NCBI GenBank assembly: GCA_041178225.1
Contig: JBEGVV010000225.1
Span: forward strand, 1 to 10,242
Origin: CAIOSQ01 sp041178225
GTDB taxonomy: Bacteria > Pseudomonadota > Alphaproteobacteria > CACIAM-22H2
Reading direction: 5' to 3'
Length of the DNA stretch: 10,242 nucleotides
Notes under the pieces: generated by a model
The model's input: the letters and a program-made list of their open reading frames with translations, nothing else
Database searches by the model: none
What the model was told of the DNA's origin: nothing
In this document: positions 1 to 7,638 of the stretch, piece after piece
How positions within the stretch are numbered: the first letter of the stretch is position 1
Layout of the letters: each line of letters starts with the position of its first letter
Program-made: the position numbers and the translations under genes

Positions 1-61
1 CGCGCGCGGATCGTCGCCGGGTCGCGGAGCCGCGCGAGCGCGGCCGCTTCGGCCGGGCTCG

Positions 62-65
<4 letters not shown>
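1..65 (-). CDS. Partial N-terminus of a probable URC4 (DUF1688) protein
   Basis: Only 21 complete codons lie inside the window; the gene continues past the left edge. It begins with GTG, and its first bases overlap the TGA of the preceding GTP cyclohydrolase II-like gene (GTGA, 4 bp), so the two are probably translationally coupled. The visible peptide is Ala-rich and ends LRDPATIRA. From memory, DUF1688 proteins start with a similar short stretch, a Leu-rich helix followed by S/D-P-x-x-I/V-R-x-R. In yeasts URC4 works with URC1 in uracil breakdown, and bacterial homologues are often adjacent to URC1 homologues. The family call therefore rests on a very short match plus position directly after a URC1-like gene. 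That a gene starts here is fairly safe; its identity is a moderate inference. Confidence 0.55.
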
Positions 66-1321
<1,256 letters not shown>

Positions 1322-1343
1322 CGGAACCCTCGGCCAAAGCAGG

Positions 1344-1372
1344 AGTATAGCGACGAGGCGCGCCCGCGCCAG
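1344..1372 (-). promoter_or_regulatory. Possible internal promoter ahead of the URC1-like gene
   Basis: Read on the minus strand, the 54-nt gap holds TATACT (1344-1349), a 5/6 match to the sigma70 -10 box. A poor -35 (CTGGCG, 1367-1372) lies 17 nt upstream. The predicted start near 1337 would give a leader of about 16 nt including the GAGGG ribosome binding site. An AT-rich hexamer stands out in such GC-rich DNA, but the -35 is weak. This could let the URC1/URC4 pair be expressed apart from the transporter genes. Confidence 0.35.
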
Positions 1373-1375
1373 AGC

Positions 1376-2557
1376 TCAGGCCAGGGGCCGGCGCAGTCCC
1401 TCGATCATCGAGCTGCGCAGCAGGAAGGCGCGGCAGCGCACGGGGTCGGCGGCGGTCGCCTGGAGCTCGGCGAGGATCGCGCGGCGGCGATCCGGGTCGC
1501 GCTCCTTCATGCGGCTGCGGTTGCGGTCGGATTGCTGCACGACATGCTCGATCGCGACGGGACGTCGCTCCGCGACATAGGCATCGAGCAGCGCGGGATC
1601 GGCGCCGCTCCAGACGCGCGCGAGCTTGCCCGCGAGGTTGACGGCGTCGTGCACGCCGCTGTTGAGGCCCATGCCTCCGGTGGGGGAGTTGAGATGCGCG
1701 GCGTCGCCCGCGAGCAGCATCCGCCCGACGCGGTAGGTCGCGGCGACGCGCTGGTGCACCCGATAGGGCGCGACGCGGTCGACGGCGTAGGGCGCGGGCC
1801 GCGGCGCGATGGACTGCAGGAAGGCCTCGATGTTCGCGCCCGACAGGACGGCATCCATGTCGGACACGTCCTGCGGGTAGTAGCTCACGCGCCAGCGCCC
1901 GGGCAGGCGGAGCGTCGCGAAGTTGCCCTCGCGCGTCCACGCGTAGTTCACGCCCGACCAGTCCGGGAAGCTCTCGCGGAAATCGGTCGTGGTGACGACG
2001 AGGACGATCGTCTCCGGGTAGGTCGTGCCGTCGAAGGCGATGTCGAGCGCGCGCCGCACGACCGAGCGCGCGCCGTCGCAGCCGACGACCCAGCGCGCGG
2101 CGATGCGCTCGCCCGCCTCGGTCTCGAGCTCCGCCCGGTCGGCGTCCTGCGTCGCGCGGACGACGCGCGTCGAGAAGCGGACCTCCGCGCAGGGCTCGCG
2201 GCGCAGCGCCTCGAGCGCGAGGCGCGCGAGGTGGAACTGCTCGCATTGCAGGCGGAAGGGGTAGCGCGTGTCGCCGGAGAGGATGGAGAGGTCGAAGAGC
2301 GCCTTCTCCCCCGTCTCGTGCATGCGGATCTGCCAGCTCGGCGTGCGCTCGCCCAGCTCGAGCATGCCCGCGGCGAGGCCGAGATCGTCGAGCATCTCCA
2401 GCGTCGGCGGATGGAAGGTGGAGGCGCGCAGGTCGGTGGGCAGCGCCTCGCCCTGCTCCACGACCAGCACGGGTATGCGCGCGCGCGCCAGCAGCAGCGC
2501 GAGCACGAGGCCGACCGGCCCCGCGCCCACGACCGCGACGCGATCCGCAGCGCTCAC
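1376..2557 (-). CDS. Class A FAD-dependent aromatic/heterocycle monooxygenase
   Basis: The 393-residue product is a single-component flavoprotein hydroxylase of the PHBH/MhpA group, which uses FAD, NAD(P)H and O2 to hydroxylate a ring substrate in the cytoplasm. The FAD-binding GAGPVG (11-16) is followed by an acidic residue at the end of the second strand (E34). VVGCDGARSVVR (157-168) is the DG motif, and GDAAHLNSPTGGMGLN (284-299) is the GD motif with the flavin-contacting PxGGxGxN loop. The length is normal for the class. The start is GTG, overlapping the TGA of the upstream permease (GTGA), with GGAGAGG upstream; the open frame continues further upstream, but only as a shadow of the permease gene. 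The substrate cannot be read from sequence. Its place in a transporter plus URC operon suggests it attacks the imported compound or an early intermediate. Confidence 0.85.
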   Translation of the reverse strand: MSAADRVAVVGAGPVGLVLALLLARARIPVLVVEQGEALPTDLRASTFHPPTLEMLDDLGLAAGMLELGERTPSWQIRMHETGEKALFDLSILSGDTRYPFRLQCEQFHLARLALEALRREPCAEVRFSTRVVRATQDADRAELETEAGERIAARWVVGCDGARSVVRRALDIAFDGTTYPETIVLVVTTTDFRESFPDWSGVNYAWTREGNFATLRLPGRWRVSYYPQDVSDMDAVLSGANIEAFLQSIAPRPAPYAVDRVAPYRVHQRVAATYRVGRMLLAGDAAHLNSPTGGMGLNSGVHDAVNLAGKLARVWSGADPALLDAYVAERRPVAIEHVVQQSDRNRSRMKERDPDRRRAILAELQATAADPVRCRAFLLRSSMIEGLRRPLA

Positions 2558-3375
2558 CGGCCGCGCCTCTCCGCCTGCACGCTCTCGTGCCAGGGGATCA
2601 CGAAGCGGCGAAGCATCCCGACCGAGAGGTAGAAGGCGAAGCCGATCACCGTGAGGTGGATGAGCACCGCGAAGAGCATGTCGGTCTCGTAGGCGTTCAT
2701 CTTCGCGATCAGCAGGTAGCCGAGCCCCTGGTTGCCGCCGAGGTACTCGCCCACCACCGCGCCGATGATGGCCAGCACGATGCCGACCTCCATGCCGGTG
2801 ATGATGTAGGGCAGCGCGCTCGGCAGCTCGAGGTGGCGGAAGCGCTGCAGCCTGCTGGTGTTGAGGCTGGTCATCACGTCGCGATGGCCGAGGTCGACCG
2901 ACTTCACGCCCAGGAGCGTGTTGGTGAAGATCGGGAAGAAGGCGAGGACCGCCGCGAGCAGGACCTTGGTCGTCGGCCCGAAGCCGAACCACACGACGAA
3001 GAGCGGCACCAGCGCCACCTTCGGCACGACCTGGCTCGCGACGATGAACGGGTTCAGCGTGCGCTCCAGCCAGGGGATCTTGCCGAGCACGGCGCCCATC
3101 AGCACGCCGGCGACCAGCGCGAAGCCGAAGCCCGCGATGGTCTCGTAGACCGTCGCCCAGCTGTGCCACCACGTGGAGCGCGTGCGCAGCAGCTCGGCCC
3201 AGGCGGACATGACGTCCCCGGGCTTGGGCAGGATGAAGGGCGACACCCCGAAGCCCGTGACGTAGCCGTGCCAGGCGAGCAGGGCCGCCGCCACGAGCAG
3301 CGGCGTCGTGATCCATTCGAGCGGGATTCCCGCGCGGCGGCGCCCCGCCGGCGCCCTGGCGCTGCCGTCGCTCAA
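2554..3375 (-). CDS. ABC transporter permease, SsuC/TauC class
   Basis: This 273-residue inner-membrane protein has about six hydrophobic segments (roughly 22-38, 77-98, 118-132, 136-152, 194-213 and 234-254). The cytoplasmic coupling loop, RLQRFRHLELPSALPYIITG (175-194), contacts the ATPase, and EYLGGNQGLGYL (210-221) is typical of the BPD_transp_1 permeases of nitrate/sulfonate/taurine/HMP importers. The start codon is TTG, one base out of register with the TGA of the ATPase gene (TTGA overlap). GGAGGAG sits 5 nt upstream and decides the start strongly. It would pair as a homodimer with the ATPase encoded just upstream. The solute is not shown by the permease itself. Confidence 0.92.
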   Translation of the reverse strand: MSDGSARAPAGRRRAGIPLEWITTPLLVAAALLAWHGYVTGFGVSPFILPKPGDVMSAWAELLRTRSTWWHSWATVYETIAGFGFALVAGVLMGAVLGKIPWLERTLNPFIVASQVVPKVALVPLFVVWFGFGPTTKVLLAAVLAFFPIFTNTLLGVKSVDLGHRDVMTSLNTSRLQRFRHLELPSALPYIITGMEVGIVLAIIGAVVGEYLGGNQGLGYLLIAKMNAYETDMLFAVLIHLTVIGFAFYLSVGMLRRFVIPWHESVQAERRGR

Positions 3376-4175
3376 CTGATCTCCTCCAGCCTCGAGCGCA
3401 GGCGGCGCACGATCGCCTGGAAGGCGGCGTCCGTCTGCAGGGCGAGCGGCCGCGGCCGCTCGAAGGGAACCTCTATCACGGTGTCGATCCGGCCCGGCCG
3501 CGGGCTCAGGAGGACGATGCGGTCCGCCAGGAAGGCCGCCTCGGCGATCGAATGCGTGACGAGGACGATCGTGCGCCCGGTCTCCATCCAGATCCGCTGG
3601 AGCTCGAGGTTCATCGCGTCGCGCGTCATCGCGTCGAGCGCGCCGAAGGGCTCGTCCATCAGCAGGATCTCGGGGTCGTAGCTCAGCGCGCGCGCGATCG
3701 CCGCGCGCTGGCGCATCCCGCCGGAGAGCTCGCGCGGCCAGCGCTTCTCGAATCCCTCGATGCCGACGAGCCGCGTCAGCTCCTGCGCGCGGCGCAGGCG
3801 CTCCTCGCGCGACACGCCCCGCAGGCGCAACGGCAGCGCGACGTTGTCCTCGATCGAGAGCCAGGGGAAGAGGTTGGCCTCCTGGAAGACCATGCCGAGC
3901 TCCTGCACGGCGGCGCCGTCGCGGCGCTCGCCGTCCCAGAGCGCGCGGCCGGCGACGCGCAGCTCGCCGCCGCTGGGCGCCAGCAGGCCGCCGATCATGC
4001 GCAGCAGGGTCGTCTTGCCGCAGCCGGACGGGCCGAGAAGGACGAGCATCTCGCCCTTGCGCACCGAGAGGTCGGTGGGCGCGAGCGCATGAACCTCGCC
4101 CTCGGGCGTCGCGAAGCGCTTCTCCACGCCGCGGAGCAGGATCTCCGCGGCCTCGCCTGCCAGCTGCGCGCTCAC
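3372..4175 (-). CDS. ABC transporter ATPase, SsuB/TauB class
   Basis: The 267-residue nucleotide-binding subunit has every expected motif: Walker A GPSGCGKT (48-55), Q-loop Q98 in VFQEANLFPW, signature LSGGMRQR (150-157), Walker B ILLMDEP (170-176) with D174/E175, D-loop GALD and switch H208 in VTHSIAEA. The NLFPW and MDEPFGALDAMTR wording is that of nitrate/sulfonate/taurine-type importers. It would power import by the neighbouring permease from the inner face of the membrane. Translation starts at GTG, overlapping the TGA of the binding-protein gene by 4 bp, and the gene ends in a 4-bp overlap with the permease gene, so all three are tightly coupled. Confidence 0.93.
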   Translation of the reverse strand: MSAQLAGEAAEILLRGVEKRFATPEGEVHALAPTDLSVRKGEMLVLLGPSGCGKTTLLRMIGGLLAPSGGELRVAGRALWDGERRDGAAVQELGMVFQEANLFPWLSIEDNVALPLRLRGVSREERLRRAQELTRLVGIEGFEKRWPRELSGGMRQRAAIARALSYDPEILLMDEPFGALDAMTRDAMNLELQRIWMETGRTIVLVTHSIAEAAFLADRIVLLSPRPGRIDTVIEVPFERPRPLALQTDAAFQAIVRRLRSRLEEIS

Positions 4176-5191
4176 GTCTTCAGCGCCTCGTCGATGAAGC
4201 GGTTGGTGTAGAGCCGGGAGACGTCGTCGACCTTGAACAGCCCGGACCTGTTGATGGCCTCGGCGCCCTTCTGCCAGAGCGCGGGGACGTTGCGCATCAG
4301 GTTCTCGCGGCCCTCGGTGAACCAGAGCTCCTTCGCCTCGCGGGCGATCGCGACCAGAGGCGCGCGGTTGCGGATCCCCGGGATCTCGAAGTCCCTGGAG
4401 ATGCGGTCGAGGATCGCGTTGTAGTCCTGCGTCAGCAGGTCCTCGACCGACGCCCTGAGGCCGCGCAGGAAGCGCACGACGAGCTCGGGCTCCTTCTCGG
4501 CGACCTCGCGCGTGGTCGCGTAGACCTGGCTCGGCATCGGCGCGTACTTGTCGCTGGTGAAGAACTCGAAGGGCTCGTTCGCCTCGCGCAGGGCGATCGC
4601 GACGCTGAAGGCGGCGATGAAGCCGTCGATGCGGCCCTGCTTCACGAACTGGAATGCAGCCGGGTTGTTGCCGACCGCCTCGCGCGGCGTCTCGGACGGG
4701 CTGACGCCGGCCGAGCCGAGCATCAGGTCGAGGAAGTTCTCCGTCGTCCCGTTGACCGAGACCACGCCCATCTTCTTGCCCTTCATGTCGAGGGCGGTGC
4801 GGATCGGCTTGTCGCGATGGCTGATCACGTACCAGTTCGAGCCCTGGTAGAGGGTCGAGACCACGACGAGCGGCGCGTTCGCGGCGTAGACCGCGCGCGC
4901 GATGTCGAGGCCCGAGGCGCGCGTGAACTTCGCCTGGCCGGCGATCAGCTGCGTCACCGCCTGGCCGGTGCCCTGCCCGCCGAGCACTGTGCTCTGCAGG
5001 CCCTGCGCGCGGAAATGCCCGGCGGAATGCGCGTTCATCAGCTCGCCGAAGTCGGCGATGAAGCCGAAGGGCGTGATCGCCGTGAAGGGCCGCAGGCCCT
5101 GCGCCGAGGCGATGCCGCCAAGCCCTGCCGCCGCGGCCGCGCCGCCACCAAGGGCACCCAGCGCGTGGCGCCTGCCGATCATCCCGTCCAT
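4172..5191 (-). CDS. NMT1/THI5-type periplasmic substrate-binding protein
   Basis: This 339-residue binding protein is the solute receptor of the ABC importer encoded by the next two genes. The N-terminus has an arginine pair (R7-R8, GRRHALGAL), an Ala/Gly-rich hydrophobic run and a likely signal peptidase I site after ASA (28-30). There is no lipobox cysteine, so the mature protein should be free in the periplasm. The RR followed by a weakly hydrophobic core suggests Tat export, although the full S/T-RRxFLK motif is absent. GQGTGQAVTQLIAGQAKFT (72-90) and LDMKGKKMGVVSVNGTT (134-150) are typical of the NMT1/SsuA fold, whose members bind HMP and other pyrimidines, taurine, sulfonates or riboflavin. 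The first ATG is preferred over the in-frame ATG at codon 4 because of its closer AAGGA (4 nt away). It lies 31 nt after the dehydrogenase gene. Confidence 0.88.
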   Translation of the reverse strand: MDGMIGRRHALGALGGGAAAAAGLGGIASAQGLRPFTAITPFGFIADFGELMNAHSAGHFRAQGLQSTVLGGQGTGQAVTQLIAGQAKFTRASGLDIARAVYAANAPLVVVSTLYQGSNWYVISHRDKPIRTALDMKGKKMGVVSVNGTTENFLDLMLGSAGVSPSETPREAVGNNPAAFQFVKQGRIDGFIAAFSVAIALREANEPFEFFTSDKYAPMPSQVYATTREVAEKEPELVVRFLRGLRASVEDLLTQDYNAILDRISRDFEIPGIRNRAPLVAIAREAKELWFTEGRENLMRNVPALWQKGAEAINRSGLFKVDDVSRLYTNRFIDEALKT

Positions 5192-5222
5192 GGCGTCCTT
5201 CCCTTCCTTGCGTGGCCTGGCC

Positions 5223-6008
5223 TCATGGCGTGAGGCCGCCGCCGTTCACGTAGAGAACCTGCCCGGTCATGTAGCAAGAAGCCGGGCCGAGGAGGAACAG
5301 GATAGGTCCGGCCACGTCGCCGGGAAGGGCGAGGCGGCCCATCGGCACGGTCCGCAGGTAGGCCTCGCGGTCGATCGAGGCGCGACGCGCGTCGCGCCCC
5401 GTGCCGCCGGTCAGGAACTCCGTGTCCACCGCGCCGGGCGCGACGCAATTCGCGCGCAGGCGCGGCGCGTTCTCGGCCGCGATGGCCTTGGCGAGCGCGA
5501 GCAGCCCGGCCTTGGACGCCGCGTAGCCGCCATAGCCGGGCGCGACGCGCGTCGCGAGGCCCGAGGAGACCAGCACCAGCGACGGCGCCCGCCCGCGCAG
5601 CAGCAGCGGCAGCGCGGCGCGCGCGCAGAGGAACGCGCTGCGCAGGTTGCCGTCGACGAGTTCGTCCCAGGCCTCGGGCGCGGTCTCGGCGACGGGCGTG
5701 CGCCGGGTCATGAAGCCGGCCAGGCCGACATAGCCGTCGAGCGCGCCCCACGCGGCATCGAGCGCGGCGAAGCCGGCGGCGACGCTCGCCTCGTCGGTGG
5801 CGTCGAGCCCGATGCAGCGCACCCGCGCGGGCGGCGGGAAGGCGGCGATCGAGCGCGGCAGGTCGAGGACCGCGACCTCCGCGCCCGCGCCGAGGCAGGC
5901 GGAGACGACGGCGCGGCCGATCCCGCCGCAGCCCCCGAGGATGGCGATGCGAGAGCCCGGGGCTGGCGCGAGCGCGGGCGGCGGCGGATCGGCGTCGAGG
6001 CTGGCCAT
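5223..6008 (-). CDS. Short-chain dehydrogenase/reductase (SDR), first gene of the operon
   Basis: This 261-residue NAD(P)-dependent oxidoreductase has the classical SDR layout. The dinucleotide motif is GGCGGIG (25-31), and D49 at the end of the second strand (VAVLDL) points to NAD rather than NADP. N121 is in NLRSAF, S148/S149 in VLVSSG, and YxxxK is Y162-K166, completing the catalytic set. PG (191-192) and a C-terminal MTGQVLYVNGGG complete the fold. The usual NNAG reads VGLAG (94-98). A Pro-rich tail of about 19 residues precedes the first strand, and no other start codon exists there, so this ATG is the only reasonable choice. No ribosome binding site precedes it, and the predicted transcription start coincides with the ATG. 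The substrate is unknown; it may oxidise an alcohol or reduce a carbonyl intermediate of the pathway encoded downstream. Confidence 0.88.
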   Translation of the reverse strand: MASLDADPPPPALAPAPGSRIAILGGCGGIGRAVVSACLGAGAEVAVLDLPRSIAAFPPPARVRCIGLDATDEASVAAGFAALDAAWGALDGYVGLAGFMTRRTPVAETAPEAWDELVDGNLRSAFLCARAALPLLLRGRAPSLVLVSSGLATRVAPGYGGYAASKAGLLALAKAIAAENAPRLRANCVAPGAVDTEFLTGGTGRDARRASIDREAYLRTVPMGRLALPGDVAGPILFLLGPASCYMTGQVLYVNGGGLTP

Positions 6009-6014
6009 GCACGG

Positions 6015-6043
6015 ATAAGATTGGACGCGCGCGGCGCGGTCAA
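6015..6043 (-). promoter_or_regulatory. Promoter of the minus-strand catabolic operon
   Basis: On the minus strand, TTGACC (6038-6043, 5/6 to the -35 box) is separated by exactly 17 nt from TCTTAT (6015-6020, 4/6 to the -10 box). Counting from the -10 puts the transcript start at about 6008, the first base of the dehydrogenase ATG. This fits the absence of any Shine-Dalgarno sequence there. The elements and spacing are seen in the sequence; activity is inferred. Confidence 0.6.
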
Positions 6044-6050
6044 CCGCGCC
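6033..6050. promoter_or_regulatory. Perfect 8+2+8 palindrome, probable operator
   Basis: GGCGCGGTCAACCGCGCC has two perfectly complementary 8-bp arms around a CA spacer. It covers the whole -35 box of the minus-strand promoter and ends one base before the predicted -35 of the plus-strand promoter. The size and position fit a site for a dimeric helix-turn-helix repressor. No regulator gene lies inside the window, so the protein is unknown. GC-rich DNA makes short palindromes common, but 16 matched bases exactly over a -35 box is more than expected. Confidence 0.5.
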
Positions 6051-6051
6051 A

Positions 6052-6080
6052 TTGCTGGCCCGCGGGCGCGTCCCTAGACT
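6052..6080 (+). promoter_or_regulatory. Probable promoter of the qmcA-nfeD pair
   Basis: TTGCTG (6052-6057) and TAGACT (6075-6080) are 17 nt apart. The context CTAGAC resembles the CTANANC form of alphaproteobacterial -10 boxes. The start would be near 6087, giving a 27-nt leader with GGGAG (6104-6108) 5 nt before the ATG. A 10-bp perfect palindrome, GCCCGCGGGC (6058-6067), lies in the spacer. The -35 is only a half match. Confidence 0.45.
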
Positions 6081-6113
6081 CCGTCCAGGCGCCATTCGCG
6101 CCCGGGAGCTTCC

Positions 6114-7100
6114 ATGGACCAGGGCAGCATCGTCCTCCTCGCGATCCTCGCGGTCGTCGTCGTCACGATCCTCATGGGGGTGAAGACCGTGCCCCAGGGC
6201 CAGGAATGGACGGTCGAGCGGCTCGGGCGCTACACGCGCACGCTCTCCCCCGGGCTGTCGGTGATCATCCCCTACATCGACCGCATCGGCAGCAAGCTGT
6301 CGATGATGGAGACGGTGCTCGACATCCCGAGCCAGGAGGTCATCAGCAAGGACAACGCCACGGTCACGGCCGACGGCGTCATGTTCTTCCAGGTCCTCGA
6401 CGCGGCGAAGGCGGCCTACGAGGTGCAGAACCTCAACATCGCGCTCACGAACCTCGCGATGACCAACATCCGCTCGGTGATCGGCGCGATGGACCTCGAC
6501 GAGGCGCTGTCCCAGCGCGACCACATCAACGCGAAGCTGCTCGCCGTCATCGACCAGGCGACCACGCCATGGGGCGTCAAGGTCACGCGCATCGAGCTGC
6601 GCAACATCCAGCCGCCCGCGAACCTCCTCGAGGCGATGGGCAAGCAGATGACGGCCGAGCGCTCGAAGCGCGCGGACATCCTGACCGCCGAGGGCGACAA
6701 GCAGGCCGCGATCCTGCGCGCCGAGGGCCAGAAGCAGAGCGCCATCCTCGAGGCCGAGGGCCGGCGCGAGGCCGCGTTCCGCGACGCCGAGGCGCGCGAG
6801 CGCCTGGCCGCCGCCGAGGCGAAGGCAACGCAGATGGTCAGCGAGGCGATCGCCGGCGGCAGCGCGACGGCCGTGAACTACTTCGTCGCCCAGAAATACG
6901 TCGAGGCGCTCGGCAAGTTCGCCGACAGCCCGAACCAGAAGACGTTCCTGATGCCCGTGGAGGCGACCGCGGTGCTGGGCTCGCTCGCCGGCATCGCCGA
7001 GCTCGCGCGCGACGCCGCGGCCGCGCGCGCCGGCGAGGCGCCGCCGCCGCGCGCCGGTGCCGGCGCGCCGAACCCGTGGTCCCCCGGCGCGGGACGCTGA
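6114..7100 (+). CDS. qmcA: SPFH/Band-7 membrane protein QmcA (paraslipin/stomatin family)
   Basis: The 328-residue protein is anchored by one N-terminal transmembrane segment (about 5-22). The SPFH/Band-7 domain follows (about 24-185), with the stomatin-like VPQGQEWTVERLGRYTRTL (26-44), PGLSVIIPYIDRI (46-58), VSKD-type VISKDNATVTADGVMFFQV (76-94) and the hallmark WGVKVTRIELRNIQPP (153-168). A charged Ala/Glu-rich coiled coil (about 177-245) is built of 11-residue repeats and is followed by a Pro/Gly/Ala-rich C-terminal tail. Family members form large ring oligomers in the inner membrane and are linked to membrane microdomains and to FtsH-type protease control. The next gene, 7 nt downstream, is an NfeD-family partner, the usual pairing. 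GGGAG precedes the ATG by 5 nt. Confidence 0.93.
   Translation: MDQGSIVLLAILAVVVVTILMGVKTVPQGQEWTVERLGRYTRTLSPGLSVIIPYIDRIGSKLSMMETVLDIPSQEVISKDNATVTADGVMFFQVLDAAKAAYEVQNLNIALTNLAMTNIRSVIGAMDLDEALSQRDHINAKLLAVIDQATTPWGVKVTRIELRNIQPPANLLEAMGKQMTAERSKRADILTAEGDKQAAILRAEGQKQSAILEAEGRREAAFRDAEARERLAAAEAKATQMVSEAIAGGSATAVNYFVAQKYVEALGKFADSPNQKTFLMPVEATAVLGSLAGIAELARDAAAARAGEAPPPRAGAGAPNPWSPGAGR
6678..6809 (+). repeat. Four 33-bp in-frame tandem units in qmcA
   Basis: The coiled-coil part of QmcA is encoded by consecutive 33-bp units starting at 6678, 6711, 6744 and 6777. They give ILTAEGDKQAA, ILRAEGQKQSA, ILEAEGRREAA and the decayed FRDAEARERLA. The 11-residue period suits a right-handed or stalk-like coiled coil and is a common feature of the family. 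It looks like old internal duplication. Confidence 0.7.
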
Positions 7101-7107
7101 GCCGCGC

Positions 7108-7545
7108 ATGCAGCCCTGGACCTGGATCGTCCTCGGGATCGGCCTCGCCATCGCCGAGATCTTCGCGCCAGGCACGCTGCTGCTCTGGACCGGCGTGGCG
7201 GCGGTCGCGCTCGGCTTCGTGCTCGCGGGCGCCGACATGCTGGGCCTCCACCTGCCCGGCTGGCAGGTGCAGGTCGTCGCCTTCGCGGTGCTGGCCGTGG
7301 CGGCCGTGCTCGTCGGCATGAAGCTGCGCCGCCGGCCCTCGGAGCCCCTCGCGACGACCGACGTCAACCTCGGCAGCGCGCGACTAGTGGGCCAACGCGT
7401 GCGGCTCGAGACCGCGATCGCCGATGGCCGCGGCACCGTGCGGATCGGCGACACGACCTGGCAGGTCACCGGGCCCGACCTCCCCGCGGGCACCGCGGTG
7501 CGCGTCGTCGCGTCGGACGGCATCGTGCTGGCCGTGGAGCCCTGA
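7108..7545 (+). CDS. NfeD-family membrane protein, YbbJ-like partner of QmcA
   Basis: The 145-residue protein has three hydrophobic segments (about 5-20, 22-42 and 52-72) followed by a basic stretch KLRRR and a small OB-fold domain (about 93-145). That domain reads LVGQRVRLETAIADGRGTVR, TWQV, LPAGTAVRVVASDGIVLAVEP, the pattern of short NfeD proteins that accompany SPFH proteins. It should sit in the inner membrane with its OB domain in the cytoplasm and act with QmcA. The ATG is 7 nt after the qmcA stop; no strong Shine-Dalgarno is visible, so coupling to qmcA translation is likely. An in-frame upstream ATG at 7057 lies inside qmcA and would add 17 Arg-rich residues before the first membrane helix, so it was not used. 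Confidence 0.88.
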   Translation: MQPWTWIVLGIGLAIAEIFAPGTLLLWTGVAAVALGFVLAGADMLGLHLPGWQVQVVAFAVLAVAAVLVGMKLRRRPSEPLATTDVNLGSARLVGQRVRLETAIADGRGTVRIGDTTWQVTGPDLPAGTAVRVVASDGIVLAVEP

Positions 7546-7560
7546 ATCCCCCTCGAGGCG

Positions 7561-7579
7561 CGCGGGTTTTCGCCCCGCG
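7561..7579 (+). terminator. Weak hairpin after nfeD
   Basis: CGCGGG (7561-7566) and CCCGCG (7574-7579) form a 6-bp all-GC stem with a 7-nt loop, 15 nt after the nfeD stop. No U run follows directly; TTT appears only at 7588-7590. It could end or slow transcription before the next promoter, but it is not a convincing intrinsic terminator. Confidence 0.3.
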
Positions 7580-7588
7580 GAAATCGCT

Positions 7589-7619
7589 TTGACGGATGAA
7601 ACCCCCGCGTGCCTAGTGT
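7589..7619 (+). promoter_or_regulatory. Candidate promoter of the amino-acid transporter operon
   Basis: TTGACG (7589-7594, 5/6 to the -35 box) is followed after 19 nt by TAGTGT (7614-7619, 3/6), in the context CCTAGTGTC, similar to alphaproteobacterial -10 boxes. The predicted start is near 7626, only about 13 nt before the TTG start codon. The spacer is longer than ideal, so the exact -10 is uncertain. Confidence 0.4.
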
Positions 7620-7631
7620 CGATCGCGGGGG
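7602..7631 (+). repeat. 8-bp inverted repeat around the -10 box and ribosome binding site
   Basis: CCCCCGCG (7602-7609) and CGCGGGGG (7624-7631) are perfectly complementary across a 14-nt gap that contains the predicted -10 box. The right arm includes most of the GGGGGAG Shine-Dalgarno (7627-7633) of the first permease gene. In DNA it could be an operator; in a longer read-through transcript it would fold and hide the ribosome binding site. Confidence 0.45.
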
Positions 7632-7638
7632 AGATGCG

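Noticed and set aside
2558..3316. Upstream extension of the monooxygenase frame, giving a 646-residue protein
   Set aside because: The extra 253 residues lie out of frame over the permease gene and are Arg-rich with no domain. The GTG at 2557 starts right before the FAD-binding motif.
6088..6102. GGCGC/GCGCC hairpin in the qmcA leader
   Set aside because: A 5-bp GC stem with a 5-nt loop is common in DNA of this composition and does not cover the ribosome binding site.
6009..7523. Minus-strand open frame continuing upstream of the dehydrogenase ATG through qmcA and nfeD
   Set aside because: The extension is a shadow of the plus-strand genes, with Arg/Asp/His-rich composition. The true dehydrogenase begins at 6008, just before its Rossmann motif.
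7609..7638. GTG at 7609 as the start of the first amino-acid permease
   Set aside because: It precedes the predicted -10 box, has no ribosome binding site, and would add ten residues unlike the family.
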